This document shows, piece after piece, positions 1 to 6,230 of a stretch of 19,077 bases of DNA. The stretch spans positions 1 through 19,077 of the forward strand of contig JBKBQT010000042.1 in the NCBI GenBank assembly GCA_046292445.1, in the 5' to 3' direction. Every line of letters starts with the position of its first letter. Position 1 is the stretch's first letter. The notes beneath the pieces were generated by a model, which was not told the DNA's origin, ran no database searches, and was given only the letters and a program-made list of their open reading frames with translations. A program made the translations under genes and the position numbers. The DNA is from CALIZF01 sp046292445 (GTDB taxonomy: Bacteria > Pseudomonadota > Alphaproteobacteria > Rhodobacterales > Rhodobacteraceae).

Positions 1-42
1 CATAGCGGTCTGAAAGATCAAAGAAACCCATCTGCGCCATCA

Positions 43-867
43 CTACACCTCAGCAGCCGAATGCCCCCTGCCTTCTATCCCAGCGGCCCGGTCAAAGCAA
101 TTTTTCGAGGCGCCCTTCAGGCTGCTGTGCGGACGCTCCGTGTTGTAATCGATCCTCCAGTCCTCGATGATTTCGCGGGCCTCGCCGATGCTCGTGAACC
201 AGTGCTGGTTCAGACATTCCTCGCGGTATCGGCCGTTGAAGCTTTCGATGTAGGCGTTCTGGGTCGGTTTCCCGGGGTCGATGAAATACAGCTGGACGCC
301 GTGATCATCGGCCCACCCGTCGAGCGCGCGCCCGCGAAGTTCCGGGCCGTTGTTGACGACCAGGATATCCGGATATCCCCGCTCACGGGCCACGCGCTCC
401 AGCATGTCCACGACCCGCTCCCCCGGCAGCGAGAAATCCACCTCGATCGCCGGGCACTCCCGGGTGCAATCGTCCTTGAGGTTGGCGGTGCGGAACTTGC
501 GGCCGTTCGCCAGCGCGTCGCTGGTGAAGTCGAGCGACCAGCGCTGGTTGGCCGCGATCGGACACCAAGCCCCCTCACGGCCCTCGCGCGGGATCTTCTT
601 GCGCTTCGTGCGACGCAGCCACAGCCGTTCTTCGCGGAAGATCCGCTCGACCACCTTCACGTTCACCTTGAAGCCCTCGCGGACCAGTTTGGCATGCAAC
701 ATGCGATAGCCATATCTCCTGTGTTTGCCTGACAGCGTGATCAGGCGCTCTCTCAGTCGCGCGTGGCGATCTGGTCGCGCCTGATATGCGAGGCTCGACC
801 GCGAAATTTCGACCAGCCTGCACGCCCGCCGTTCGGTAAACTGATGCTCCGTCATCAGCTTCCTCAC
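43..867 (-). CDS. IS3-family transposase OrfB with altered DDE triad
   Basis: This is the integrase-core half of an IS407-group transposase, 274 aa, about the usual length for OrfB. It has an N-terminal HTH_21-like region with RRYGYRMLHAKL around residues 51-62, then an rve-type catalytic domain. The triad can be located: D113 in WSLDFTSD, E208 in NAYIESFNG, and between them residue 172, where the family has Asp in a DNGPE motif. Here the codon is AAC and the motif reads NNGPE, so the triad is D-N-E. The spacing to E208 is the canonical 35 residues, so the alignment is secure. It is normally made as an OrfAB fusion by -1 frameshifting from orfA, and its frame is indeed -1 relative to orfA. 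The C-terminus after SSLKG is atypical. Without the second Asp it should be catalytically dead, although the frame is open. Confidence 0.88.
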   Translation of the reverse strand: MRKLMTEHQFTERRACRLVEISRSSLAYQARPDRHARLRERLITLSGKHRRYGYRMLHAKLVREGFKVNVKVVERIFREERLWLRRTKRKKIPREGREGAWCPIAANQRWSLDFTSDALANGRKFRTANLKDDCTRECPAIEVDFSLPGERVVDMLERVARERGYPDILVVNNGPELRGRALDGWADDHGVQLYFIDPGKPTQNAYIESFNGRYREECLNQHWFTSIGEAREIIEDWRIDYNTERPHSSLKGASKNCFDRAAGIEGRGHSAAEV

Positions 868-890
868 CGCGGCACGGCGGTGTGCAGGCG

Positions 891-1192
891 TCAGGAGTTT
901 TTTGCCAGCAGCCCCTTCAGGCCGGCGTTGTCCAGCATCGCGTCGGCCAGCAGACGCTTCAGCCCGGCGTTCTCGGCCTCAAGATCCTTCAGCCGACGCA
1001 GCTCGCTCGCCATTGTGCTCGAACCAATGGCGCACAAGGCTCGCCTTGCAGGCCGCCATACTTGCTCTTCCACTTGTACAGCGTCGCATCCGACATCCCG
1101 TGCTTGTGGCACAACTCCGAGACCTTCGCCCCGGCGGCATACTCCTGCAAGATCCCCACGATCTGCTCTTCGGTGAAACGTGATTTGCGCAT
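891..1192 (-). pseudogene. IS3-family OrfA (HTH) disrupted by an internal ~35-nt insertion
   Basis: The first half begins at ATG 1192 after a GGAGAAC ribosome-binding site and reads MRKSRFTEEQIVGILQEY, then KVSELCHKHGMSDATLYKWK, a typical HTH_Tnp_1 helix-turn-helix. After KYGGLQ (near 1046) the family sequence resumes in another frame at 1010 with ASELRRLKDLEAENAGLK, the leucine-zipper-like coiled coil, and ends LLAKNS at 891. The two halves are separated by 35 nt (1011-1045) that are absent from normal OrfA and break the frame. GGCGAGC occurs at both edges of the segment. The gene therefore gives only a truncated HTH protein of about 67 aa. The OrfA identity is confident; whether the cause is an insertion or a local duplication is inferred. 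Confidence 0.82.
897..903 (-). promoter_or_regulatory. Programmed -1 frameshift site between orfA and orfB
   Basis: On the minus strand the end of orfA contains A AAA AAC with AAA and AAC as zero-frame codons, the correct phase for -1 slippage. Slipping there continues as KKLLTPAHRRAAVRKLMTEH and enters orfB, matching the junction found in IS407-group OrfAB fusions. The heptamer is seen directly; its activity is inferred from the family. Confidence 0.7.
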
Positions 1193-1270
1193 CGTCTGTT
1201 CTCCTCGTTGCCGCGAACGTTACAAGAATAAACTCTCCGAATGAATGGCCCGGTTTCTTGGGGGCAGGTC

Positions 1271-1393
1271 AATCAGGCCACGCAATGGCTATGGACTTAC
1301 AACAACGACCGCCCCAACATGGGCATCGGCGGCATGACACCCGCAATGAAACTGCTCCTTAAAGGGGTGCAAAGCGACAAAATGCCTGCGTGA
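1271..1393 (+). pseudogene. C-terminal remnant of a second IS3-family transposase (OrfB)
   Basis: The frame ending at TGA 1391-1393 reads NQATQWLWTYNNDRPNMGIG, then GMTPAMKLLLKGVQSDKMPA. This is the end of the catalytic domain of a different IS3-family OrfB, whose members typically have WTYNNERPNMGIGGITPAQKL. Everything upstream is missing and is replaced by the terminus of the minus-strand IS, which points to interruption or deletion by that element. The TTCTAC after the stop and the GGGGAGAGTACC at 1419-1430 resemble the 3' end of such elements, so this remnant may end near 1430. A small perfect hairpin, CCCCGT-TAA-ACGGGG (1408-1422), lies in that tail. Only about 40 codons survive, so no product is expected. 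Confidence 0.82.
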
Positions 1394-1431
1394 ATTCTAC
1401 GGATGCACCCCGTTAAACGGGGAGAGTACCC

Positions 1432-1617
1432 GAGGGCGGCCCCGAACGCGATCACCGCCGAAGCCGCGCCGAGACCAAGATGCACTGCGTCAAGCTGCTC
1501 GGCCAACGCCTCTCCGCACGCGAGTTCGACCGTCAGGTCGCCGAGTTCCAGATCCGTGTCGCCGTCCTCAACGGCTTCACCGCACTCGGCACACTCATCA
1601 CTGATGTCGCGGGATAG
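1432..1617 (+). pseudogene. C-terminal remnant of an IS5-family (IS903-like) transposase
   Basis: The frame ending at TAG 1615-1617 reads DHRRSRAETKMHCVKLLGQR, then LSAREFDRQVAEFQIRVAVL and NGFTALGTLITDVAG. This is the characteristic C-terminus of IS903-group IS5 transposases (family form ETKMHCVKLLGQRLMARDFDRQVAELQ...). Only about 60 of roughly 300 residues remain, and the catalytic Asp residues are lost. It directly follows the IS3-family remnant, so the IS3 element probably inserted into or recombined with this one. The matching terminal repeat is present 37 bp downstream. The family call is confident; the point where homology starts is approximate. Confidence 0.8.
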
Positions 1618-1653
1618 GTCTGTCCGGGGAAAGGGGACGTCCGACCGTCACCA

Positions 1654-1672
1654 GATTTGTGCAACAGAGCCC
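1654..1672 (-). repeat. Terminal inverted repeat of the IS5-family remnant
   Basis: Read on the minus strand this end is GGGCTCTGTTGCACAAATC, close to the IS903 terminus GGCTTTGTTGAATAAATC. It lies just after the IS5-like transposase stop, where the right end should be. Only one end survives, so no target duplication can be paired. The 86 bp from 1673 to 1758 up to the moeA stop hold nothing recognisable. Confidence 0.7.
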
Positions 1673-1758
1673 ATTCGCGACACAACCCTCTGCACCGGGT
1701 CGATACGCAAACGCAAAACGCATGGATCCGGCGTCGCCGTTACCGGTCGTCTCGTGGA

Positions 1759-3015
1759 TCAGCAGGGCAACAGCTCGACCGGCAATGACATTCCCTTCCG
1801 CACCGGGCCCACGCCTTCGTCGATCATCGCTATCCCGCGCGCGAGGCTGATCGGCGACAACCGCGCCGATGCGCCGCGGCCGATCAGTTGCAGCAAGGGG
1901 CGGCCGAGTGCATCCCGCCGGTCCCATGTCACGGGCAGGTATTCGCGGCGCCCAGTCAATCGGTCGAGGTTGAAATCGGCGACGCATGCAAGCCAGTCGT
2001 CCGGGATCTCGGTCAGGCCCGACGCGCGGCGCAGTGCCGGGCGGGCTATCTGGGTGAAGGTAACGAAGGCGGCATAGGGATTGCCCGGCAAGCCGAAGAA
2101 GAGCGCGCCCCCGATCCGTCCCACGGTCAGCGGCTTGCCGGGCCGGATGGCGACCTTGAGCACCTCGAGCTCGGCCGCCTCGCGCGCCAGGGCGTCCAGA
2201 ACGTGATCCTCCTCGCCGGCAGAGACCCCGCCCGAGGAAACGATCACGTCGCAGGTCGCAGAAAGGACGCGCAGGGCGGCGCGGATGGCCTCGGGGTCGT
2301 CGGGGAGAATCCCGTGGTCGACAAGGTCCAACCAAGGGTCAGCCATGGCCGCAGCCAGCATCACGCGGTTGGAATTGTAGATCTGGCCGTGGCGCAGAGC
2401 GCTTCCGGGGTCGCGCAGCTCGTTGCCGGTGGACAGGAGGCCGACGCGCAGCTTGCGCCGCACAGTGACCTGCGGCAGGCCAGCCCCCGCCAGAAGCGCC
2501 AGCCGTTGCGGCGTCAGCAGCGCGCCATCGGGCAAGAGCACATTGCCGGCGGTGCAATCTTCGCCCCGGCGGCGGATGTTCAGGCCGGGGGCAGGGCGGT
2601 CGGTGATCTCGATGCGGTCGCCGGTGCGGCGGATGCGTTCGTGCATGACCACCGCATCCGCCCCGTCGGGGATCGGGGCGCCGGTCATGATCCGCGCAGC
2701 CGTGCCCTCGGGCAGGCGGTGGTGCGCGCTATCCCCTGCGACGATGCGCAGCGACACCGGCAACGACCAAGGCCCCGGCCCTGCAAGCGCGCGGGAACCG
2801 AAGGCATATCCATCCATGGCCGCATTATCGAACGGCGGGAGGGCGACCGCGGCCAATGCGGGCCCAGCGGCAACGCGGCAGCGTGCCATGGCCAGCGGCA
2901 GTGTCTCGACCTCGGCAACGACACGTGCGGCCGCCACGGCGCGCAGCCGCGCGGCATCCACGCCGAGCACGCTGCCCGGTTTTCCGGCCGAACAGATCGT
3001 CTGCTGCCGCGACAT
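1759..3015 (-). CDS. moeA: Molybdopterin molybdenumtransferase MoeA
   Basis: MoeA inserts molybdenum into adenylylated molybdopterin, the last shared step of molybdenum cofactor synthesis, in the cytoplasm. The protein is 418 aa, a normal length. Diagnostic motifs run in order: PFDNAAMDGY (61-70), TGAPIPDGADAVV (111-123), the MoCF-domain STGNELRDPG (195-204), SSGGVSAGEEDHV (260-272) and FGLPGNPYAAFV (307-318). It is the last gene of the aio cluster, 60 bp after aioA, which needs Mo-bis-pterin guanine dinucleotide cofactor, so it is probably a dedicated supply for arsenite oxidase; a moeA copy near aioBA is common. The start ATG follows GAGGA and a run of 12 G. A strong hairpin separates it from aioA, so its expression may be uncoupled from the oxidase genes. 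Its 3' side faces insertion-sequence debris. Confidence 0.95.
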   Translation of the reverse strand: MSRQQTICSAGKPGSVLGVDAARLRAVAAARVVAEVETLPLAMARCRVAAGPALAAVALPPFDNAAMDGYAFGSRALAGPGPWSLPVSLRIVAGDSAHHRLPEGTAARIMTGAPIPDGADAVVMHERIRRTGDRIEITDRPAPGLNIRRRGEDCTAGNVLLPDGALLTPQRLALLAGAGLPQVTVRRKLRVGLLSTGNELRDPGSALRHGQIYNSNRVMLAAAMADPWLDLVDHGILPDDPEAIRAALRVLSATCDVIVSSGGVSAGEEDHVLDALAREAAELEVLKVAIRPGKPLTVGRIGGALFFGLPGNPYAAFVTFTQIARPALRRASGLTEIPDDWLACVADFNLDRLTGRREYLPVTWDRRDALGRPLLQLIGRGASARLSPISLARGIAMIDEGVGPVRKGMSLPVELLPC

Positions 3016-3035
3016 CGTCCCCCCCCCCCCTCCTC
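3016..3035 (-). promoter_or_regulatory. moeA ribosome-binding site containing a G12 homopolymer
   Basis: On the minus strand the leader reads GAGGA, then twelve G (3030-3019), then ACG before the ATG at 3015. The homopolymer is part of the Shine-Dalgarno region and sets the distance between GAGGAGG and the start codon, so a change in tract length could alter translation. The tract is read directly; any slippage is inferred. Confidence 0.6.
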
Positions 3036-3043
3036 GGGTGCAT

Positions 3044-3068
3044 GGCCCGCCCCGAACAGGGGCGGGCC
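3044..3068 (-). terminator. Hairpin between aioA and moeA
   Basis: A perfect 10-bp inverted repeat, GGCCCGCCCC / GGGGCGGGCC, flanks a 5-nt loop and starts 8 bp after the aioA stop codon. There is no U-tract on the moeA side, so it may attenuate, stabilise the aioBA 3' end or mark a processing point rather than act as a classical intrinsic terminator. Confidence 0.45.
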
Positions 3069-3075
3069 GATGGCG

Positions 3076-5541
3076 TCAGAGCACCACTTCGTGCGACTTG
3101 AACGACACCGCCGCCGTTGCCGCCGTCGCGTCGGCGATCTTGCGGATGGTCCCCCAGCAGTGCTTGTAGTCCGGCAGGACCAGCTCGTTCACGCCGGGGT
3201 TGACGACGTTGCCCTGGCTGCCGGCGGGCGAGCCGAACACCATCGCCACCGTGTCGCGCTTGAGCGTGGGCATCGGATAGGCCATGCCCTGCGTTACCCC
3301 GTTGTCATTCACGATCTCCAGAAGGTCGCCGGGGTTCAGGCCCAACTCCACCATGTCGTCAGGGTGCATCTCGACGAAGGGGTGGGGATAGCGGTCCTGG
3401 ATGAAGTCGTTCTTCTGGTCGAGGAACTGGTTCTGCCAGAAGATGTTGGCGCGCACGTTGTTGATCCAGAACCGGTGCGATGCCTGTTCGCGCGCCTTGC
3501 CCGGCGCCTGCCACCCGCGCCAGCCGGCGGCGCAGAACAGTGCCTTGCCGTCCTCGCGGCCGTGCCGGGTGAACCGGCCATCGGTGTAGAGGCGTTCGGT
3601 GCCGATCAGCATCCCGTTCTCATAGGCCTTGACCGGCTCCTGCACCCCGTTGTTGCCCATGGCGCGCAAGCGGTCATAGGTGACCTCGGGGTTGCCCTTG
3701 TTGTAGCCGTCCATGAAGGCGTCTTCTTCGGTCACCCAGTCATAGCCCTTGAACCGGTCGGCAAAGGCATCGTTGCCCATCTCGCGCAGCACCTTTTCCA
3801 TATGCTGCGCGATCCCGGCCACGATCAGGCAGTCGGGGCGCGAATTGCCGAACGGGTCCATGTATTTCTCGGAAAGGCGCATGCGCCGCTCGCCGTTCAT
3901 CGACGTCAGGTTCATCTCGTTCGATTCGCAGGCGGGCAGGATCACATGCGCGTTCTGGCCGATCTGGCTGTGGATGATGTCGGCATTCACGACGAAAAGC
4001 CCGCCCGCGCGGATCGCCGAGACGATGGCATCGACCATCTGCGCCCGCGTGCCGCCTGCCGCTGCGTCGATCGCATCTTTGACCATGTCCGACCGGCGCT
4101 TGTGCACGCGCTTGAATTCGCTCGCGTTCAGCGTTGTCTTGTAATGGTCGCAGGCCCAGATGTGGTGGACGCCGCCGAGGCCCCGGATCAGATACTGGTC
4201 CACATATTCGGCCGGACGTCCCACAACGGATTCGTCAGGGCGGTAGTATCCTTCCTGATGCCCGCCCAGACGGCAGACGCCGCCGCCCTCGCGGCCCACG
4301 TTGCCGGTGGCCAGCGCGATGTTCACCAGCGCGCCGATGGTGCGGTAGTTGTCGTTGCCCCAGATGATGCCCTTTTCATAGGCGGTCACGCATTTGCGGC
4401 GGCTGCCGTCGGCCTTGGGCTCGGCGATCCAGGCGGCGGCCTTCAGGATGTCGGCGGCCGGGACCCCGCAGATCTCCGCCGCCCGCTCGGCCGAGGTGCG
4501 GCAGGTGGCCAGCGCATGCTCGAGGCTGCCGAGGGACGCGGGATGCGCCTCGTCCTCGGGCACCGCCACGCCGCCCTGGAAGGTCGAGGCGGCGATGAAG
4601 TCGCGGTCGATCCAGCCCTGATCGACGATATGCGTGAAGATCGCGTTGAACAGCACCATGTCGGTGCCTTCCTTGATCGCAAGGTGCAGCACGTTGTCCT
4701 TGCCCGCGTATTGTTCGGACGAGGCGACCGTGAGCGTGCGCCGCGGATCCACGATCACCACACGCGCGCCGTTCTGCATCCCGGGCACCATGTGGTTGAG
4801 ATAGAGGTTGGTCTGCGTCTCGATCGAATTCGCGCCGACGATGAAGATCGTGTCGGTCAGCGTATAGTCCTTGTAGGCATAGTTCAGCTCGTCCAGCCCC
4901 ATGTCGCGCGACGAATGGACCTCGGAGTTGTAGGCCGGGCGGTTGTGCATCCGCACGTTCTTGATCGCCATGCTCTGGAAATAGAGCTTGCCGGTCGCCC
5001 AGGTGTTCTCGTATCCGCCCGCCGAGCCGCCGTGGTCGAACATCGAGACCACGAGGTCATCCTGCGACCCCTCGGTGATGACCCGCGCGGTGACCCGGGC
5101 CACCAGATCCAGCGCATCGTCCCACGAGGTTGGCTGCCAGGTGCCGTTGCGCCAGACCATCGGATCCGACAGGCGCTGCTGTTGCGTGCCGGTAATCTTG
5201 GACGGCCGGTTCTCTGCCATGCGCGCGCCGCGGATGGACCCGAGGCCCGAGTTGACGACGCAGTTCACATCGGGCTTGACCACCAGATGCACATCGCGCC
5301 CATTCTGCCGCACGATGTTGTACATCGAGGGCGAATACCACGCCTCGGCATCGATACTCTGCTGTTCCGAAAGGTCAACGCCGAACTTGTTCTGCGACGG
5401 GTCGGTGCCACCCTGCCGATTGATCGGCCAAGTGTAGGCCTTGTAGCCGCAACCGACGATGCAGTAGTGGCAGGTGACGTTGAATTCCTGCGCATCCGCC
5501 GGGATGATCGGCAGGCGGTCGATCTGACGTTTGTAGGCCAT
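3076..5541 (-). CDS. aioA: Arsenite oxidase large subunit AioA
   Basis: This is the catalytic subunit of periplasmic arsenite oxidase, which oxidises As(III) to As(V) at a Mo-bis-pterin centre and passes electrons through a 3Fe-4S cluster to AioB. It is 821 aa, the family length. Near the N-terminus, C24-H-Y-C27-I-V-G-C31 followed by S102 (71 residues on) reproduces the CxxCxxxC...S pattern that gives a 3Fe-4S cluster in AioA. Other family stretches are FDHGGSAGGYENTWATGKL, MHNRPAYNSEVHSSRDMG, YEKGIIWGNDNY, GGHQEGYYRP and LTSMNGERRMRLSEK. There is no signal peptide, consistent with export on the Tat signal of AioB. ATG 5541 is preceded by GGGGGGAAAG and lies 14 bp after the aioB stop, so the two are co-transcribed. 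It is not a nitrate or formate-type DMSO-reductase family member: the 4Fe-4S fourth Cys is absent. Confidence 0.97.
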   Translation of the reverse strand: MAYKRQIDRLPIIPADAQEFNVTCHYCIVGCGYKAYTWPINRQGGTDPSQNKFGVDLSEQQSIDAEAWYSPSMYNIVRQNGRDVHLVVKPDVNCVVNSGLGSIRGARMAENRPSKITGTQQQRLSDPMVWRNGTWQPTSWDDALDLVARVTARVITEGSQDDLVVSMFDHGGSAGGYENTWATGKLYFQSMAIKNVRMHNRPAYNSEVHSSRDMGLDELNYAYKDYTLTDTIFIVGANSIETQTNLYLNHMVPGMQNGARVVIVDPRRTLTVASSEQYAGKDNVLHLAIKEGTDMVLFNAIFTHIVDQGWIDRDFIAASTFQGGVAVPEDEAHPASLGSLEHALATCRTSAERAAEICGVPAADILKAAAWIAEPKADGSRRKCVTAYEKGIIWGNDNYRTIGALVNIALATGNVGREGGGVCRLGGHQEGYYRPDESVVGRPAEYVDQYLIRGLGGVHHIWACDHYKTTLNASEFKRVHKRRSDMVKDAIDAAAGGTRAQMVDAIVSAIRAGGLFVVNADIIHSQIGQNAHVILPACESNEMNLTSMNGERRMRLSEKYMDPFGNSRPDCLIVAGIAQHMEKVLREMGNDAFADRFKGYDWVTEEDAFMDGYNKGNPEVTYDRLRAMGNNGVQEPVKAYENGMLIGTERLYTDGRFTRHGREDGKALFCAAGWRGWQAPGKAREQASHRFWINNVRANIFWQNQFLDQKNDFIQDRYPHPFVEMHPDDMVELGLNPGDLLEIVNDNGVTQGMAYPMPTLKRDTVAMVFGSPAGSQGNVVNPGVNELVLPDYKHCWGTIRKIADATAATAAVSFKSHEVVL

Positions 5542-5555
5542 TGGTCTTTCCCCCC

Positions 5556-6077
5556 TTACGCCAGCACGTTCGACAGGCGGCCGTAGATCAATTCGTCCAC
5601 GCCCTCGGCGTAGATGTCGCCCTTGTCGTCCACGCGCAGCTGGAATTGCGGCAGGTTCTGCGTGGCATGGCCCCAGACCTGCTGCCCGCCCGCCTCGCAG
5701 TCGAACCGCGAATGGTGGCCGGGGCAATTCAGCGTCTTGTCGCCTGCATTGTAGGACAGAAGCCAGCCCTTGTGCGGGCAGAGCACCGAATAGGCCACGA
5801 TATCACCATCTGGCCCCACACCGCCCTTGACGGCCTGTCCGAGCTTGAGCAGCACGCCGGGGCTGTCGGCATCGGGATAGGCCACGTCCACCGGTTCGTT
5901 CACGGCAAGATCGGCGATATTGGCCAGCCGGTTCGCCGGGTAGTCCACCCGCGCCAGCGCCCGCGCCTGTGCCGCCTGCGGCGCCATCACAGCGGCCGCG
6001 GCCGCCCCTGCGGTCGCCACGAGGCTCCCGCGCAGGAACTGGCGGCGGCCGGCATCGACCAACCTGTTGCATTTCAT
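5556..6077 (-). CDS. aioB: Arsenite oxidase Rieske small subunit AioB
   Basis: AioB is the Rieske 2Fe-2S electron-transfer subunit of arsenite oxidase. The start was set at ATG 6077 because GGGGAGGG lies just upstream and a Tat signal follows at once: RRQFLRG (11-17), a hydrophobic Ala-rich stretch to about residue 33, and a likely cleavage after AQA. A longer frame to 6149 exists but adds no homologous sequence. The protein from 6077 is 173 aa. Cluster ligands are visible as C100-P-H102 and C118-P-G-H121. The C-terminus GDIYAEGVDELIYGRLSNVL is a family signature. The usual Rieske disulfide positions are W105 and G120 instead of Cys, as in the NT-26 type of AioB and unlike cytochrome bc1 Rieske proteins. 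It is first in the aioBA unit, 153 bp after aioR. Confidence 0.96.
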   Translation of the reverse strand: MKCNRLVDAGRRQFLRGSLVATAGAAAAAVMAPQAAQARALARVDYPANRLANIADLAVNEPVDVAYPDADSPGVLLKLGQAVKGGVGPDGDIVAYSVLCPHKGWLLSYNAGDKTLNCPGHHSRFDCEAGGQQVWGHATQNLPQFQLRVDDKGDIYAEGVDELIYGRLSNVLA

Positions 6078-6195
6078 GGCTCGGAGCCCTCCCCTGGCTG
6101 TCATCCGGGGCAAGGATAGGTGCAGCCCCGAAGTCTGGCGACCGGCCAAAGCCGGCTTCTGCGCCGCGGCAAGCCGTTGTCATCGCGCCGTTATT

Positions 6196-6223
6196 TTGGG
6201 CGTTCGGAAATCCGAACGCCCAA
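6196..6223. promoter_or_regulatory. 28-bp perfect palindrome between aioR and aioB
   Basis: TTGGGCGTTCGG and CCGAACGCCCAA flank AAAT, giving two perfect 12-bp arms around a 4-nt centre. It begins 7 bp past the aioR stop and lies about 120 bp upstream of the aioB start, in the only sizeable gap of the cluster. It may be an operator for the aioBA promoter or an aioR 3' hairpin; neither side carries a U-tract, which weakens the terminator reading. I found no GG-N10-GC (-24/-12) sigma-54 element and no convincing -35/-10 pair in 6078-6230. Confidence 0.5.
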
Positions 6224-6230
6224 CCTGCGC

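Larger units (their letters stand above)
1..1271 (-). mobile_element. IS3-family (IS407-group) insertion sequence, left end cut by window
   Basis: The element has an orfA/orfB pair on the minus strand. Its upstream terminus is visible: read on the minus strand from 1271 inward it begins TGACCTGCCCCCAAGAAACC, which looks like an IS407-group terminal repeat. The matching terminus is not convincingly present before orfB ends at 43, so it probably lies off the window; the stretch at 11-30 shares only an AAGAAACC core. The element abuts the tail of another transposase reading frame at 1271, which suggests it inserted into that gene. Both of its own genes carry disabling changes (shifted orfA, altered orfB catalytic triad), so it is probably immobile. 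The IS3-family call is firm, the exact ends are not. Confidence 0.8.

Noticed and set aside
11..30. Left terminal repeat of the IS407-group element
   Set aside because: Only TGA and an AAGAAACC core match the right terminus; the true end is more likely off the window.
1888..5586. A 1232-codon open plus-strand frame opposite moeA and aioA
   Set aside because: It is antisense to two confidently identified genes, shows no domain-like sequence and is His/Arg/Val/Asp-rich as expected from the reverse of high-GC codons.
5542..6149. Longer aioB start at 6149
   Set aside because: The extra 24 residues lie before the Tat signal and have no homologous look; ATG 6077 has a strong Shine-Dalgarno.
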